Made by a program: the position numbers and the translations under genes | Shown: positions 40,914 to 50,077 of the stretch, piece after piece | How the letters are laid out: the number at the start of each line of letters is the position of its first letter | Numbering within the stretch: position 1 is the stretch's first letter | Notes under the pieces: model-generated | What the model saw: only the letters and a program-made list of their open reading frames with translations | The model's database searches: none | Told to the model about the DNA's origin: nothing | Origin: Hydrogenophaga sp. | GTDB taxonomy: Bacteria > Pseudomonadota > Gammaproteobacteria > Burkholderiales > Burkholderiaceae_C | Length of the DNA stretch: 64,000 nucleotides | Direction: 5' to 3' | Assembly (NCBI GenBank): GCA_030682835.1 | Contig: JAUXNG010000073.1 | Span: forward strand, 1 to 64,000

Positions 40914-43031
40914 TCAGGCGCCGATCACGCCGCCGTCTGCGCGGCGCACCACCACGGTGGCCGAGCGGGGGCGCACGCCTGCCGTGGGCCACTGCGAAAA
41001 CGCGGTGGCGTTGCGTGCCACCCAGTTGTCGCGCTCGGCGCCGGGCAGCGCCAGGTAGGCGGCGGGCGCGTTCGGGTGGCTGCCCACCTCGCCCGGGTGC
41101 TGCACGTTGATGAACATGGTCTTTCGGTCGGGTGTCCAGGTGATGCCGGTGATCTCGCAGCCCGAAGGGCCCACCAGGAAGCGGCGGATTTCTTTCGTCA
41201 CCGGATCTGCCACCAGCATCTGGTTGTTGCCGTTGCCGGCAAAGTCGCCGCTGTTGCTGAAGTTGCCGTCGGTCTGGATCCACATGCGGCCGAAGCTGTC
41301 GAAAGCCAGGCCATCCGGGCTGTTGAACAGGTTGTCGAGCGTGACGTTGCCCGAGGGCGCGCGGGCACCGGTGACGCTTGGCTGGCCGGCGAGCACGAAG
41401 ATGTCCCAGTCGAATGTCAGTGCCGTGACGTCGCCGCCCGACTCGTTCCAGCGCACGATGTGCCCCCATATGTTGTTGGCGCGCGGGTTGGCTTCGTCCA
41501 CTGGGGGGCGGGCCGAGCCGGCGGTGGTGCTGCCGTCCGCGTCGTTGGCGCTGGTGCCACCGCGCCGGTTGTTGTTGGTCAGGGTGATGAACACTTCACC
41601 TGCCTTCTTCGGGTTGGCCGCCACCCACTCGGGGCGGTCCATCATGGTCGCGCCCACGCGGTCAGCCGCCTGGCGGGCGCGGATCATCACGTCACCCTGG
41701 CTGGTGAAGCCGTTGGCCGCGGTCAGCCCGTTCTGTCCATGGACCAGTGGAATCCACACGCCGGTGCCCATGCCGTCGCCGGCAGTCGCGCCGGCGTCGA
41801 AACGCGCGACATACAAGGTGCCGTCGGCCAGCAGCTGGCGGTTGGCGGCGCTGGTGGGGTTGGCAGCGTCGAAGGTGCCGGCCGAAACGAACTTGTAGAC
41901 GTATTCGTTGCGCTCGTCGCAGCCCATGTAGACCACTGCCTTGCCGCCGGGGGTGATGACGAGTTCGGCGTTCTCGTGCTTGAAGCGGCCCAGGGCGGTG
42001 CGCTTGACCGCTTGACCACCGGGCGCGAACGGGTCGATCTCGACCACCCAGCCGTGGCGGTTGGGCTCGTTGGGTGTGGCGTTCACGTCGAAGCGGGGGT
42101 CCACGGTGTGCCAGCGGTAGCCAAAGCCGCTGGCGGAGATGCCGTAGCGGTTTTCCAGCGCTGAGGGCGTGCGCTCGCCGTTCCAGCCGAAGTAGCCGTT
42201 GAAGTTCTCTTCGCAGGTGAGGTAGGTGCCCCAGGGCGTGCGACCGTTGCCGCAGTTGTTCAGCGTGCCCAGTGCCACCGTGCCGCTCGGGTCGGCGGCG
42301 GTCCGCATGAGCGGGTGACCGGCTGCCGGGCCCTGGATCGTGATGGCCGTGTTGCCGTGGATGCGGCGGTTGTAGGGTGAGCTGTTGACCTGCTGCCAGT
42401 TGCCGTCGGTGGCTCGGCGCACGTGCACCACGCTCACCCCGTGACCGGCCAGCGCCTTGCGTGCCTTCTCAAAGGTGAAGGGGGCCATCCAGTCGGCGTC
42501 GTCGTCGCCCGGCGCGTAGAAGTATTCCGGGTTGATGTACTCGTGGTTGATCACCAGCAGGCCTTCGTCGCTGCGCTCGCCGAATGCATTGCCGGCGGTG
42601 TTGAAACCGAAGAAGGCCATGCCGTCGTGGTTGTCACCCAGCTGCTGCTCCTGCTCCGCGGCTGTGCCGCTGGCGTCGTTCTTCCAGCCAGGGGCCAGGT
42701 GGTTGATCGGCGTGCCCCAGGGCAGGAAAGCGGAAGCCACATACCCGGCCGGGACGACGATGGCATCGCCCGTCGAGGTGGCAACCTGCTGGAACGAGAG
42801 CATCTGCTCGGCGGGAGGAGCCGGCGGGGGCGGGGCGGGCGTTGCATCGTCACTGCCGCCGCCGCAGGCGGCCAGGCCACCCAGGAAGGGCAGGGCGGCC
42901 ACACCGAGGCCCGACTTGAGCAGCAGACGCCGGCTGGGGTTGCGTGCGATGGCCTGGCTGACCAGTTCGCTCAGGTGGTGGTTGCGCGAAGGGTTGGAAG
43001 CTGCGTCATCGTCTCGGATGCTGTTTGCCAT
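40914..43031 (-). CDS. PhoX-like (DUF839) secreted protein, Tat lipoprotein signal
   Basis: This 705-aa protein has a Tat motif SRRLLLKSGLG followed by a lipobox LAAC, suggesting a lipoprotein. The rest matches the PhoX/DUF839 calcium-dependent phosphatase fold, with GTYLTCEENFNGYF, YVYKFVSAG and GITWTPDRKTMFINVQHPG. PhoX proteins hydrolyse phosphate esters in the periplasm under phosphate limitation; many DUF839 members are unproven as phosphatases, so the enzymatic call is an inference. The start after SSQESP at 43031 gives the signal; upstream frame is shadow. Confidence 0.88.
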   Translation of the reverse strand: MANSIRDDDAASNPSRNHHLSELVSQAIARNPSRRLLLKSGLGVAALPFLGGLAACGGGSDDATPAPPPPAPPAEQMLSFQQVATSTGDAIVVPAGYVASAFLPWGTPINHLAPGWKNDASGTAAEQEQQLGDNHDGMAFFGFNTAGNAFGERSDEGLLVINHEYINPEYFYAPGDDDADWMAPFTFEKARKALAGHGVSVVHVRRATDGNWQQVNSSPYNRRIHGNTAITIQGPAAGHPLMRTAADPSGTVALGTLNNCGNGRTPWGTYLTCEENFNGYFGWNGERTPSALENRYGISASGFGYRWHTVDPRFDVNATPNEPNRHGWVVEIDPFAPGGQAVKRTALGRFKHENAELVITPGGKAVVYMGCDERNEYVYKFVSAGTFDAANPTSAANRQLLADGTLYVARFDAGATAGDGMGTGVWIPLVHGQNGLTAANGFTSQGDVMIRARQAADRVGATMMDRPEWVAANPKKAGEVFITLTNNNRRGGTSANDADGSTTAGSARPPVDEANPRANNIWGHIVRWNESGGDVTALTFDWDIFVLAGQPSVTGARAPSGNVTLDNLFNSPDGLAFDSFGRMWIQTDGNFSNSGDFAGNGNNQMLVADPVTKEIRRFLVGPSGCEITGITWTPDRKTMFINVQHPGEVGSHPNAPAAYLALPGAERDNWVARNATAFSQWPTAGVRPRSATVVVRRADGGVIGA

Positions 43032-43134
43032 GGGGCTTTCCTGCGAGGAGTTGAACAAGTCCCCCAGTCTGGCCAGCCCCCGTGACGCGACGATGAAGCT
43101 TCGATGAAGCCTCTGTGACGCAGGCCCGTCGCCT

Positions 43135-43893
43135 TCAGCGCGCCGGTGTCGGCGTTGCCGCCGGGTGCACCTGCCCGGGCCGCTCATCCATGTAGCCCAT
43201 GCCGTCTTTCACACCGGGGCGCCCCGCGATCTGCCAGGCCGTGCGCTCGCCAATCAGCCGCGCGAGGAATTCCAGTTCCTCGTCGGTGTGGTTGATCGCT
43301 CCGGCGGGGGTCAGGAAGCGGCCCTCTTTGGGCTCGACTTCGCCCCAGAACGACTGGTGGTAGCTCGACACCGAGAGCGCGCGGTCGCCCCCAGCCGCCA
43401 TGTCCACGGTGCCATAGCAGTTGCAGAAGTAGCTGCGCCGGTCTGCCATCACCTCGGTGTAGACGCCGGTGCCCCGGATGCCGGCGGTCAGCGTGGGTGT
43501 GGAAATGGTGCGCGCACTGCCCCGGCCGAACGCGCTCACCACCGCCCCGGTGAGCAGGCGCAGCAGGCTCACGGTGTTCAGGGTAGAGCCGCGCTCCACC
43601 GCCAGCCGCGAGTTCTGCCGCACATGGAAAGCCGCGTTGCCGATCACAAACAGCAGGCGCGAAGCCGGGCCGGTGATGATTTCGTCACCGCTCTGGATCA
43701 CCTGCTGCGGGCTCAGCCTTTGGCCGTTGAGCAACACGTCGCCCACCAGCTCCACCACGTTGCTGCGCTGCTGCGCCATCGCAGCCGGCAGCCCGCCCAT
43801 GGCCACCCACCCGGCGGCGGCCTTGAGCGTGGCGCGCCGCTGCGTCCACAACACCTCGTTGTCGCTCATGCCTTGCAGGGTGTGCCGTGTCAT
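43135..43893 (-). CDS. FecR-domain exported protein
   Basis: This 252-aa protein has a Tat-like signal (QRRATLKAAAGW to AMAQ) and one FecR domain (about residues 45-160, with SGDEIITGPASRLLFVIG, NSRLAVERGS and TPTLTAGIRGTGVYTEV). After it lies a region with two nearby cysteines (FCNCYG). FecR domains usually sense surface signals or bind peptidoglycan-associated partners. It overlaps the upstream membrane gene by 4 bp; GGAG lies seven bases before the ATG. No sigma factor or TonB receptor is nearby, so a classical Fec system is unlikely. Confidence 0.82.
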   Translation of the reverse strand: MTRHTLQGMSDNEVLWTQRRATLKAAAGWVAMGGLPAAMAQQRSNVVELVGDVLLNGQRLSPQQVIQSGDEIITGPASRLLFVIGNAAFHVRQNSRLAVERGSTLNTVSLLRLLTGAVVSAFGRGSARTISTPTLTAGIRGTGVYTEVMADRRSYFCNCYGTVDMAAGGDRALSVSSYHQSFWGEVEPKEGRFLTPAGAINHTDEELEFLARLIGERTAWQIAGRPGVKDGMGYMDERPGQVHPAATPTPAR

Positions 43894-44705
43894 GTGGGGT
43901 CTCCGGTGGGCGGGGTGGAAGGCTCCGCGCCATCTTCGGTCAGGAAGCTGTCGCGGAAGGTGAAGTAAATGGAGGTGTGGAACATCGAGGCCATGAACAG
44001 CACGGCCGGGTACAGCACCAGATTCATGGCGGCGGCCCCGCCGAGCAGCGCGCTCAGCAGGCTCATCACCAGGCCCACCAGCATGAACACGCCCACCCAG
44101 CCCGCCATGTAGACCAGCATCGCGCCTTTGTTGCGCCAGCAGGCCAGCAGGCTGAAAAACAGGCTCTTGGCGGGGCTCACGCCGTGCCAGTGCACCAGCG
44201 CCGGTGCGTGCCAGAACGCCATGAGCACCGGCACATAGACCAGCATGGCCCACCACATGCCGGGGTTGAACAGCGTGGTGCGCACGCGCTCGGGTGTCAT
44301 CTCACCATTGGTGGCGTCGCCCAGCTCGGCCGGCCCGGGCACCGCACCGGCGGCGAGCGTGGCCACGCCCAGCACCAGCAGCAGCGCACCCGCGTACATC
44401 GCGCCCAGCACCAGCATGGAACGGGTGCGATCCGCACCCTGGCGAAACGCCGTCACCAGCGTCAGCGGCATGGGAAAACGGCCCTCCACGGCTTCGCGCG
44501 CGGCAGCCATCAGCCCCAGCGTGGCGGCCGGCACCAGCGCGAGCGACAGGGCCGTGCCCACCACCGGCACCACCGACAGCACCGACACCACGGCCATGAA
44601 CATGAAGAACAGGCCCGACATGGCCAGTGGCTGGCGAAAGAACGTCTTGACGCCCAGCTTCACCCAGGACAGACCGGTACCGGGTGCGACGAGTTGGAGT
44701 TTCAT
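43890..44705 (-). CDS. Multi-pass membrane protein of the BPSS1780 type
   Basis: This 271-aa protein has about six membrane helices and the N-terminal signature LQLVAPGTGLSWVKLGVKTFFRQPLA-type (VAPGTGLSWVKLGVKTF seen) of a betaproteobacterial family of unknown role. It overlaps the FecR-domain gene by 4 bp, so the two probably work together. It follows thrB on the same strand by 20 bp. Confidence 0.8.
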   Translation of the reverse strand: MKLQLVAPGTGLSWVKLGVKTFFRQPLAMSGLFFMFMAVVSVLSVVPVVGTALSLALVPAATLGLMAAAREAVEGRFPMPLTLVTAFRQGADRTRSMLVLGAMYAGALLLVLGVATLAAGAVPGPAELGDATNGEMTPERVRTTLFNPGMWWAMLVYVPVLMAFWHAPALVHWHGVSPAKSLFFSLLACWRNKGAMLVYMAGWVGVFMLVGLVMSLLSALLGGAAAMNLVLYPAVLFMASMFHTSIYFTFRDSFLTEDGAEPSTPPTGDPT

Positions 44706-44725
44706 GAATGCGGTCGTTGGCTGGC

Positions 44726-45736
44726 TCAGGCGGCCAGGCAGGGGTGTTCAAGCAGGGCTTGGGCGAGGTCGGTGGCGTGCGCCACGCGGTCGCGCAGCAC
44801 GCGTTCGAAGTGTGCGGGGTCGTGGGCCTGCAGCATGGCCGCCTCGCGTGGCAGGTGCAGATCCCACAGGCGCGAGATCCAGAAGCGCAGTGCGCCGGCT
44901 CGCAGCATCGGCACCAGCAGGCTGCGTTCGGCTGCCGTGAGCGGGCGCACCGCCTGGTAGGCCGACAGCATGGCCTGTGCGCGGGCCGCGTCGTGTGTGC
45001 CGTCCCGGGCGTCGTCGCTGTGCTGCACGCACCAGTCGTTCAGGCACACGGCAATATCGAACAGAAAGCTGTCGCAGCCAGCAAAGTAAAAGTCGAAGAA
45101 CCCCGTGAGCTCGGTGCCGTCGAACATCACGTTGTCGCGGAACAGGTCGGCGTGGATCGGGCCGCGTGGCAGCGCCGCATAGGCCGGGCTCGCCGCCACG
45201 TGGTTCTGCAGCGCCAGTTCCGATCGGATCAGCTCGGCCTGTGGTGTGCTCAGGAAGGGCAGCACCACGGGCACGGTCTCGTTCCACCAGGACAGGCCTC
45301 GCAGGTTGGGCTGGTTCATGGCGAAATCACGCCCGGCCAGGTGCATGCGGGCCAGCATCTCGCCCACCGCGCGGCAGTGCGACACCTCGGGCCGCAGCTC
45401 GCTGCGCCCGCGCAGCTTGTTGACCACCGCGGCCGGCTTGCCCTGCACGCGGTGCAGGATCTCACCCGCGGCGGTGGCGGCCGGGTCGGGCACGGCGATG
45501 CCCTTGCCGGCCAGGTGCTTCATCAGGTGCAGATAAAACGGCAGCTGCTCGAAACCCAGGCGCTCGAACAACGTGAGCACGTGTTCCAGCACCTCGCCGT
45601 TGCGCTCGCTGGTGACGAAATAATTGGTGTTTTCGATGCCACCCTTGATGCCCTGCAGCTGGGTCAGGGTGCCCAGGTCCAGGGTGTGCAGCAGGGCGGC
45701 GGCTTCGTCAAACGAGACTTCGGTGTAAACGGCCAT
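44726..45736 (-). CDS. thrB: Homoserine kinase (ThrB type II, aminoglycoside phosphotransferase fold)
   Basis: This 336-aa kinase makes phosphohomoserine for threonine synthesis. The fold matches choline/aminoglycoside kinases, with GIENTNYFV near residue 34, and the catalytic loop PIHADLFRDNV and metal Asp in GFFDFYFAG. It lies next to the small protein gene and polA, as in many beta- and gammaproteobacteria. Confidence 0.94.
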   Translation of the reverse strand: MAVYTEVSFDEAAALLHTLDLGTLTQLQGIKGGIENTNYFVTSERNGEVLEHVLTLFERLGFEQLPFYLHLMKHLAGKGIAVPDPAATAAGEILHRVQGKPAAVVNKLRGRSELRPEVSHCRAVGEMLARMHLAGRDFAMNQPNLRGLSWWNETVPVVLPFLSTPQAELIRSELALQNHVAASPAYAALPRGPIHADLFRDNVMFDGTELTGFFDFYFAGCDSFLFDIAVCLNDWCVQHSDDARDGTHDAARAQAMLSAYQAVRPLTAAERSLLVPMLRAGALRFWISRLWDLHLPREAAMLQAHDPAHFERVLRDRVAHATDLAQALLEHPCLAA

Positions 45737-45754
45737 GAAAGCAAGCGGTGGGGT

Positions 45755-46078
45755 TCAGAAACTCAGGACGCGCCAGCTGCTCTTGCCCGCACTGCCCGTG
45801 CGCTGGCCCTGGCTGTCTGACGGCATGGCACCGCTGCTCCGCGGTGCGATCTGGTAGGCCGGCGCCCCATTTTTGGGGCTCACGTCGATGCTGCGCGTCT
45901 GCCCGCCCACGCGCACTTCATCAATGCGTGCCAGCGCGTCTTCGTGCTGGATGCGCTCGACCCGCGGGCCGGGCGGCAGAGGCGCCGGGGCCTCGGCAGG
46001 CAAGGGCAGGGCCTGGGCCGCGGCGTGCAGCGCCACACACAGGGGAACGAGGGTGAGAAAGCGCAAGGTGCTGGGCAT
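45755..46078 (-). CDS. Small exported protein, DUF2782-type
   Basis: This 107-aa protein has a signal peptide (RFLTLVPLCVALHAAAQA) and a mature part with RVERIQHEDALARIDEVRVGG, followed by NGAPAYQI. The position between thrB and polA and the ERIxxEDxxARIDEVRVGG pattern fit the DUF2782 family, conserved at this locus. Function unknown. The ATG at 46078 was chosen because the upstream frame is shadow of polA. Confidence 0.8.
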   Translation of the reverse strand: MPSTLRFLTLVPLCVALHAAAQALPLPAEAPAPLPPGPRVERIQHEDALARIDEVRVGGQTRSIDVSPKNGAPAYQIAPRSSGAMPSDSQGQRTGSAGKSSWRVLSF

Positions 46079-46180
46079 GCCCGATTGTAGGCAAGGCCAG
46101 CCAGCCCGGCCGTCAGCAGGCCATCGGTACAGCGGTGCCCGGTGTCCGGGCTGAAACCCAATCTCATTGACAATGGCCGG

Positions 46181-49063
46181 ATGTCCGACGATCACACGCC
46201 CACCGCCTCCCCCGTCACCCCGGCCACACCGGCTTCCAGCCCGCCGCCCGAGCCTGGGGGCACGCCTTCTGCCACGCCCACCCTGCTGCTGGTGGACGGC
46301 TCCAACTACCTCTACCGCGCTTTCCACGCCATGCCCGACCTGCGCGCCGTGCCCGGCGACCCCAGCAGCCCGGCCACCGGTGCCATCCGCGGCATGATCA
46401 ACATGATGCAGCGGCTCAAGAAGGAAGTGCCGGCCGAGTTCGTGGCCTGCGTGTTCGACGCCAAGGGCCCCACCTTCCGCGACGCCCTGTATCCGGCCTA
46501 CAAGCAGCAGCGCAGCCCCATGCCCGACGATTTGCGCGCGCAGATCGAGCCGATCCACGAAGTGGTGCGCCTGCTGGGCTGGAACGTGCTCGACATTCCC
46601 GGCGTGGAAGCGGACGACGTGATCGGCACGCTGGCCGCCACCGCTGCGCGCCAGGGCATCCGCGTCATTGTCAGCAGCGGCGACAAAGACCTGGCGCAGC
46701 TGGTCAACGAGCATGTCACCATCATCGACACCATGAACGGCAAGAAGCGCGACGAAGCCGGCGTGCTGGCCGAGTTCGGCGTGCCGCCCAGCCTCATGAT
46801 CGATTACCAGACCCTGGTGGGCGACCAGGTCGACAACGTGCCCGGTGTCGACAAGGTCGGCCCCAAGACGGCCGTGAAGTGGCTCACCGAATACGGCTCG
46901 CTCGACGGCGTGGTGGCCAACGCCGACAAGATCAAGGGCGCCGCGGGCGAGAACCTGCGCAAGGCGATCGACTGGCTGCCCACCGGCCGCCAGCTCGTCA
47001 CCATCAAGACGGACTGCGATCTGGACGGTTTCGTGCCCGGCCTGCCGGCGCTCGACGCCATCCGCCTGGGGGAGCCGGCCACCGAGGCCTTGCGCGTGTT
47101 CTACGAAACCTATGGTTTCCGCGGTCTGGCCGAGGCCCTGGGGTCTTCACTTCCTCGCCCCTCCGGGGAGCGGGCCGGGGTGAGGGGCTCCCCCACCGCC
47201 GACCTCTTCGACCTGCCACCCGAAGCCGGCGAGGTGCTGCCCGCCGCCTCCCATGCCACCGACATCGTCTACGACACCATCCTCACCTGGGACGCCTTCG
47301 ACGCCTGGTTCCAGCGGCTGCAGGCTGCCGAGCTGGTGGCGATCGACACCGAAACCACCTCGCTCGACGAAATGCGCGCCGAGATCGTGGGCATCAGCTT
47401 CAGCGTCAAGCCCGGCGAAGCCGCGTACATCCCGCTGCGCCACGCCGGCCCTGACGCGCCCGAGCAGCTGCCGTTCGACGAGGTGATGGCGCGTCTGAAG
47501 CCTTGGCTGGAAGACCCGGCGCAGCACAAGCTGGGCCAGCACGTGAAGTACGACCGCCACGTGTTCGCCAACCACGGCATCGAGGTGCAGAGCTACGTGC
47601 ACGACACCATGCTGCAGAGCTATGTGCTCGAAGTGCACAAGCCGCACGGCCTGGCCAGCCTGGCCGAGCGCCACCTGGCGCGCAAGGGCCTGAGCTACGA
47701 AGACCTGTGCGGCAAGGGCGCGCACCAGATTGCGTTTGCCCAGGTGGACGTGGCCAAGGCCGCGCTCTACTCGTGCGAAGACTCCGACATGACGCTCGAC
47801 GTGCACCTGTCCCTGTGGCCCCGCCTGCAGGCAGACGACAAACTGCGCTTCGTGTACGAACTGGAAATCGCCAGCAGCGAGGCGCTCTACCGCATCGAGC
47901 GCAACGGTGTGCTGATCGACGCCCCCACGCTGGCCAAACAGAGCCACGAACTCGGCCAGCGCATCCACCAGCTGGAGCAAGAGGCCTATGAGATTGCCGG
48001 TCAGCCCTTCAACCTGAGCAGCCCCAAGCAGCTGGGCGAAATCTTCTTTGACAAGCTCGGGGTGCCGGTCATCAAGAAAACCGCCACCGGTGCGCGCAGC
48101 ACCGACGAAGAGGTGCTGGAAAAGCTGGCCGAAGACTATCCCCTGCCGGCCCGCATCCTGGAGCACCGCAGCCTGTGCAAGCTCAAGGGCACCTACACCG
48201 ACAAGCTGGCACAGCTCGCCCACCCGCGCACCGGCCGGGTGCACACGCACTACGCGCAGGCCGTGGCCGTGACCGGGCGCCTCTCCAGCAACGAGCCCAA
48301 CCTGCAGAACATCCCCATCCGCACCGCCGAAGGCCGCCGCGTGCGCGAGGCCTTCGTCGCACCACCCGGTCACGTAATCGCCAGTGCCGACTACTCCCAG
48401 ATCGAGCTGCGCATCATGGCCCACCTGAGCAGCGACGCGGCCCTGCTGCGCGCCTTCCAGGAGGGTATTGACGTGCACCGCGCCACCGCCGCCGAGGTGT
48501 TCGGCCTGGCGCCCGACCAGGTCAGCAGCGAGCAGCGCCGCTACGCCAAGGTCATCAACTTCGGCCTCATCTACGGCATGAGCAGCTTCGGCCTGGCCAA
48601 GGCGCTGGCCATCGACACCACGGCGGCGAAGAACTACATCGCCCGTTATTTCGAGCGCTTTGCCGGCGTGAAGCAGTACATGGATGACACCAAGGCGCAG
48701 GCCAAGGCGCAGGGTTACGTGGAAACGGTCTTCGGCCGGCGGCTCTACCTGCCCGAGATCAACAGCCCCAACGGCCCCCGCCGCGCCGGCGCCGAGCGTG
48801 CCGCGATCAACGCCCCCATGCAAGGCACAGCGGCCGACCTCATCAAGCTCAGCATGGTGGCGGTGCAGCGCGCGCTGGACGAGCAGCAGCGCGGCACCCG
48901 CATGATCATGCAGGTGCACGACGAACTGGTGTTCGAGGTGCCAGAGGCCGAGGTGGACTGGCTCCGCACCGAAATCCCGGACCTCATGGCGGGCGTGGCG
49001 GCGCTGAAGGTGCCGCTGCTGGCGGAAGTGGGCATGGGGCCGAACTGGGACCAGGCGCACTGA
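46181..49063 (+). CDS. polA: DNA polymerase I, with repeat-derived linker insert
   Basis: This 960-aa enzyme has three domains. The 5'-3' exonuclease (about 35-310) shows LLLVDGSNYLYRAFHA, the 3'-5' exonuclease (about 375-540) keeps DTETTSLDEM, so proofreading is probably active, and the polymerase domain has ADYSQIELRIMAHLSSD, INFGLIYGMSSFG and QVHDELVFEV. Between the two exonucleases, residues 322-339 (LPRPSGERAGVRG) are read from a palindromic repeat at 47146-47196. The ATG at 46181 was preferred over the in-frame ATG-like start at 46142. Confidence 0.97.
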   Translation: MSDDHTPTASPVTPATPASSPPPEPGGTPSATPTLLLVDGSNYLYRAFHAMPDLRAVPGDPSSPATGAIRGMINMMQRLKKEVPAEFVACVFDAKGPTFRDALYPAYKQQRSPMPDDLRAQIEPIHEVVRLLGWNVLDIPGVEADDVIGTLAATAARQGIRVIVSSGDKDLAQLVNEHVTIIDTMNGKKRDEAGVLAEFGVPPSLMIDYQTLVGDQVDNVPGVDKVGPKTAVKWLTEYGSLDGVVANADKIKGAAGENLRKAIDWLPTGRQLVTIKTDCDLDGFVPGLPALDAIRLGEPATEALRVFYETYGFRGLAEALGSSLPRPSGERAGVRGSPTADLFDLPPEAGEVLPAASHATDIVYDTILTWDAFDAWFQRLQAAELVAIDTETTSLDEMRAEIVGISFSVKPGEAAYIPLRHAGPDAPEQLPFDEVMARLKPWLEDPAQHKLGQHVKYDRHVFANHGIEVQSYVHDTMLQSYVLEVHKPHGLASLAERHLARKGLSYEDLCGKGAHQIAFAQVDVAKAALYSCEDSDMTLDVHLSLWPRLQADDKLRFVYELEIASSEALYRIERNGVLIDAPTLAKQSHELGQRIHQLEQEAYEIAGQPFNLSSPKQLGEIFFDKLGVPVIKKTATGARSTDEEVLEKLAEDYPLPARILEHRSLCKLKGTYTDKLAQLAHPRTGRVHTHYAQAVAVTGRLSSNEPNLQNIPIRTAEGRRVREAFVAPPGHVIASADYSQIELRIMAHLSSDAALLRAFQEGIDVHRATAAEVFGLAPDQVSSEQRRYAKVINFGLIYGMSSFGLAKALAIDTTAAKNYIARYFERFAGVKQYMDDTKAQAKAQGYVETVFGRRLYLPEINSPNGPRRAGAERAAINAPMQGTAADLIKLSMVAVQRALDEQQRGTRMIMQVHDELVFEVPEAEVDWLRTEIPDLMAGVAALKVPLLAEVGMGPNWDQAH
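47146..47196 (+). repeat. Palindromic repeat inside polA
   Basis: CTTCCTCGCCCCTCCGGGGA, GCGGGCCGGGGTGAGGGG follow in order, the typical pattern of a widespread proteobacterial repeat usually found between genes. It is read in frame in the linker between the two exonuclease domains. Confidence 0.8.
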
Positions 49064-49453
49064 CTCAGCACCCGGGGCGCCACGCGCCCGTCCAGCCCCG
49101 CCGCACCGGTCTGCTCAGCCACGGCCTGCAGGTCCGTGCCGTCAGCCATGTTTGATCGGAGGGGCCGAGGTTTTACCTCCCGTTTCGGCCATTTCAGGGC
49201 GACTCGTGACGCAAGTCACACATCCTGGGACGTTTGTCACGCCTTATGGCCGAATGCCTAGGAGCACGGCTGCGCAAAGGCGGTGCCAACCACCCGCTCG
49301 CCGATTGAGCAAACGGAGAAAAATTCCCCTAACGCTTCAAGAACTTGTAAATCCTGTTAGGGGGTTGCAACGGGATCTGAAGCGCAGTCCAAGGCGGGGG
49401 AACGCTGGCTCAGATTCCCCGCCGAAATTCCAGAGCCGAGCAAGGGAATGAAC
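49064..49453 (+). promoter_or_regulatory. 390-bp control region upstream of the secreted-protein genes
   Basis: No gene is seen. It contains CGGCCATTTC at 49186-49195 and GTGAC-N4-GTCAC at 49206-49219, which overlaps AAGTCACAC (49213-49221); TTTGTCACG follows at 49233-49241. The CGGCCATTTC and AAGTCACAC blocks recur before the LuxR gene (52375 and 52415). Further on, CCCCTAAC at 49327-49334 and GTTAGGGG at 49357-49364 form an inverted repeat, and GGCGGGG/CCCCGCC (49393-49423) could form a hairpin in the leader. Confidence 0.55.
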
Positions 49454-49975
49454 ATGAAATACGCAAAGACTCTGCTGGCTGTCGCAGCCGCTGCCATCAC
49501 CACCGTCGCCGTCGCTGCAGTGACGTACACACCCTTTCCTGTTTCTATCGGCTTTGTCGGTAAGGGCGACGTACAGCTCATCACTGGCTGGAACAATCAA
49601 CAACTGCAGCTGAACGCACCAGGAGTCCAGTTCGTCGAAAGCGTTACGGAAAACTACTCAGCCGTTTGCTCTTGGGTGACGGGGGAAGGAACGCGTGGTG
49701 AAAAGCCCCATAACGTTTCCCACACGCGTGACACCGCAGTTAATGCTTCTATTGCGAAGGAATTGCGTAGAAATTCGGGAACCAACGAGGCCGTCACAGG
49801 CTTCAATTTGACGGGTCCGGGCTCGTCCGTTACCACTAGTGGGTCCGTCCCGGTCGTGAATTCGCCCTGTATGGGAAACGAAGGACATGACGGAACATGG
49901 TCCAGTGTTACCTTGACAAGCAGCACAGGTCAGCTGCTGATCGTGGGTTATCCAGTTCCGCTGCAGAGCTGGTAA
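49454..49975 (+). CDS. Small secreted protein A of unknown function
   Basis: This 173-aa protein has a signal peptide (AKTLLAVAAAAITTVAVAA) and a mature part with two Cys (in AVCSW and NSPCMG), ending with GTWSSVTL and a short aromatic tail. It is a clear paralog of the protein encoded next: shared motifs are GKGDVQL/ATDVQL, GW with Q-rich spacing, CSW, SPC and GTWSSV. No known family recognised. By eye its G+C content and codon use are lower than neighbours, suggesting acquisition. AAGGGA lies six bases before the ATG at 49454. Confidence 0.75.
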   Translation: MKYAKTLLAVAAAAITTVAVAAVTYTPFPVSIGFVGKGDVQLITGWNNQQLQLNAPGVQFVESVTENYSAVCSWVTGEGTRGEKPHNVSHTRDTAVNASIAKELRRNSGTNEAVTGFNLTGPGSSVTTSGSVPVVNSPCMGNEGHDGTWSSVTLTSSTGQLLIVGYPVPLQSW

Positions 49976-49990
49976 GGCGATTTCGCTGGA

Positions 49991-50020
49991 AAAAAGGCGC
50001 CAGAGCACGGCGCCTTTTTT
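49991..50020 (+). terminator. Terminator between the two secreted-protein genes
   Basis: AAAAAGGCGCC and GGCGCCTTTTTT form a perfect hairpin with a T tail, downstream of the first secreted protein. Confidence 0.85.
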
Positions 50021-50077
50021 ACGCTCGCGCTCAAGTTTGCAGAGCTACCGTTGAGACATCCAACTGAGGGGCAGTTC

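Noticed and set aside
49240-49330. Possible c-di-GMP (GEMM) riboswitch in the leader of the secreted-protein operon
   Set aside because: A GCGCAAAGGC stretch resembles part of the GEMM core, but the paired stems and the conserved second half are not present.
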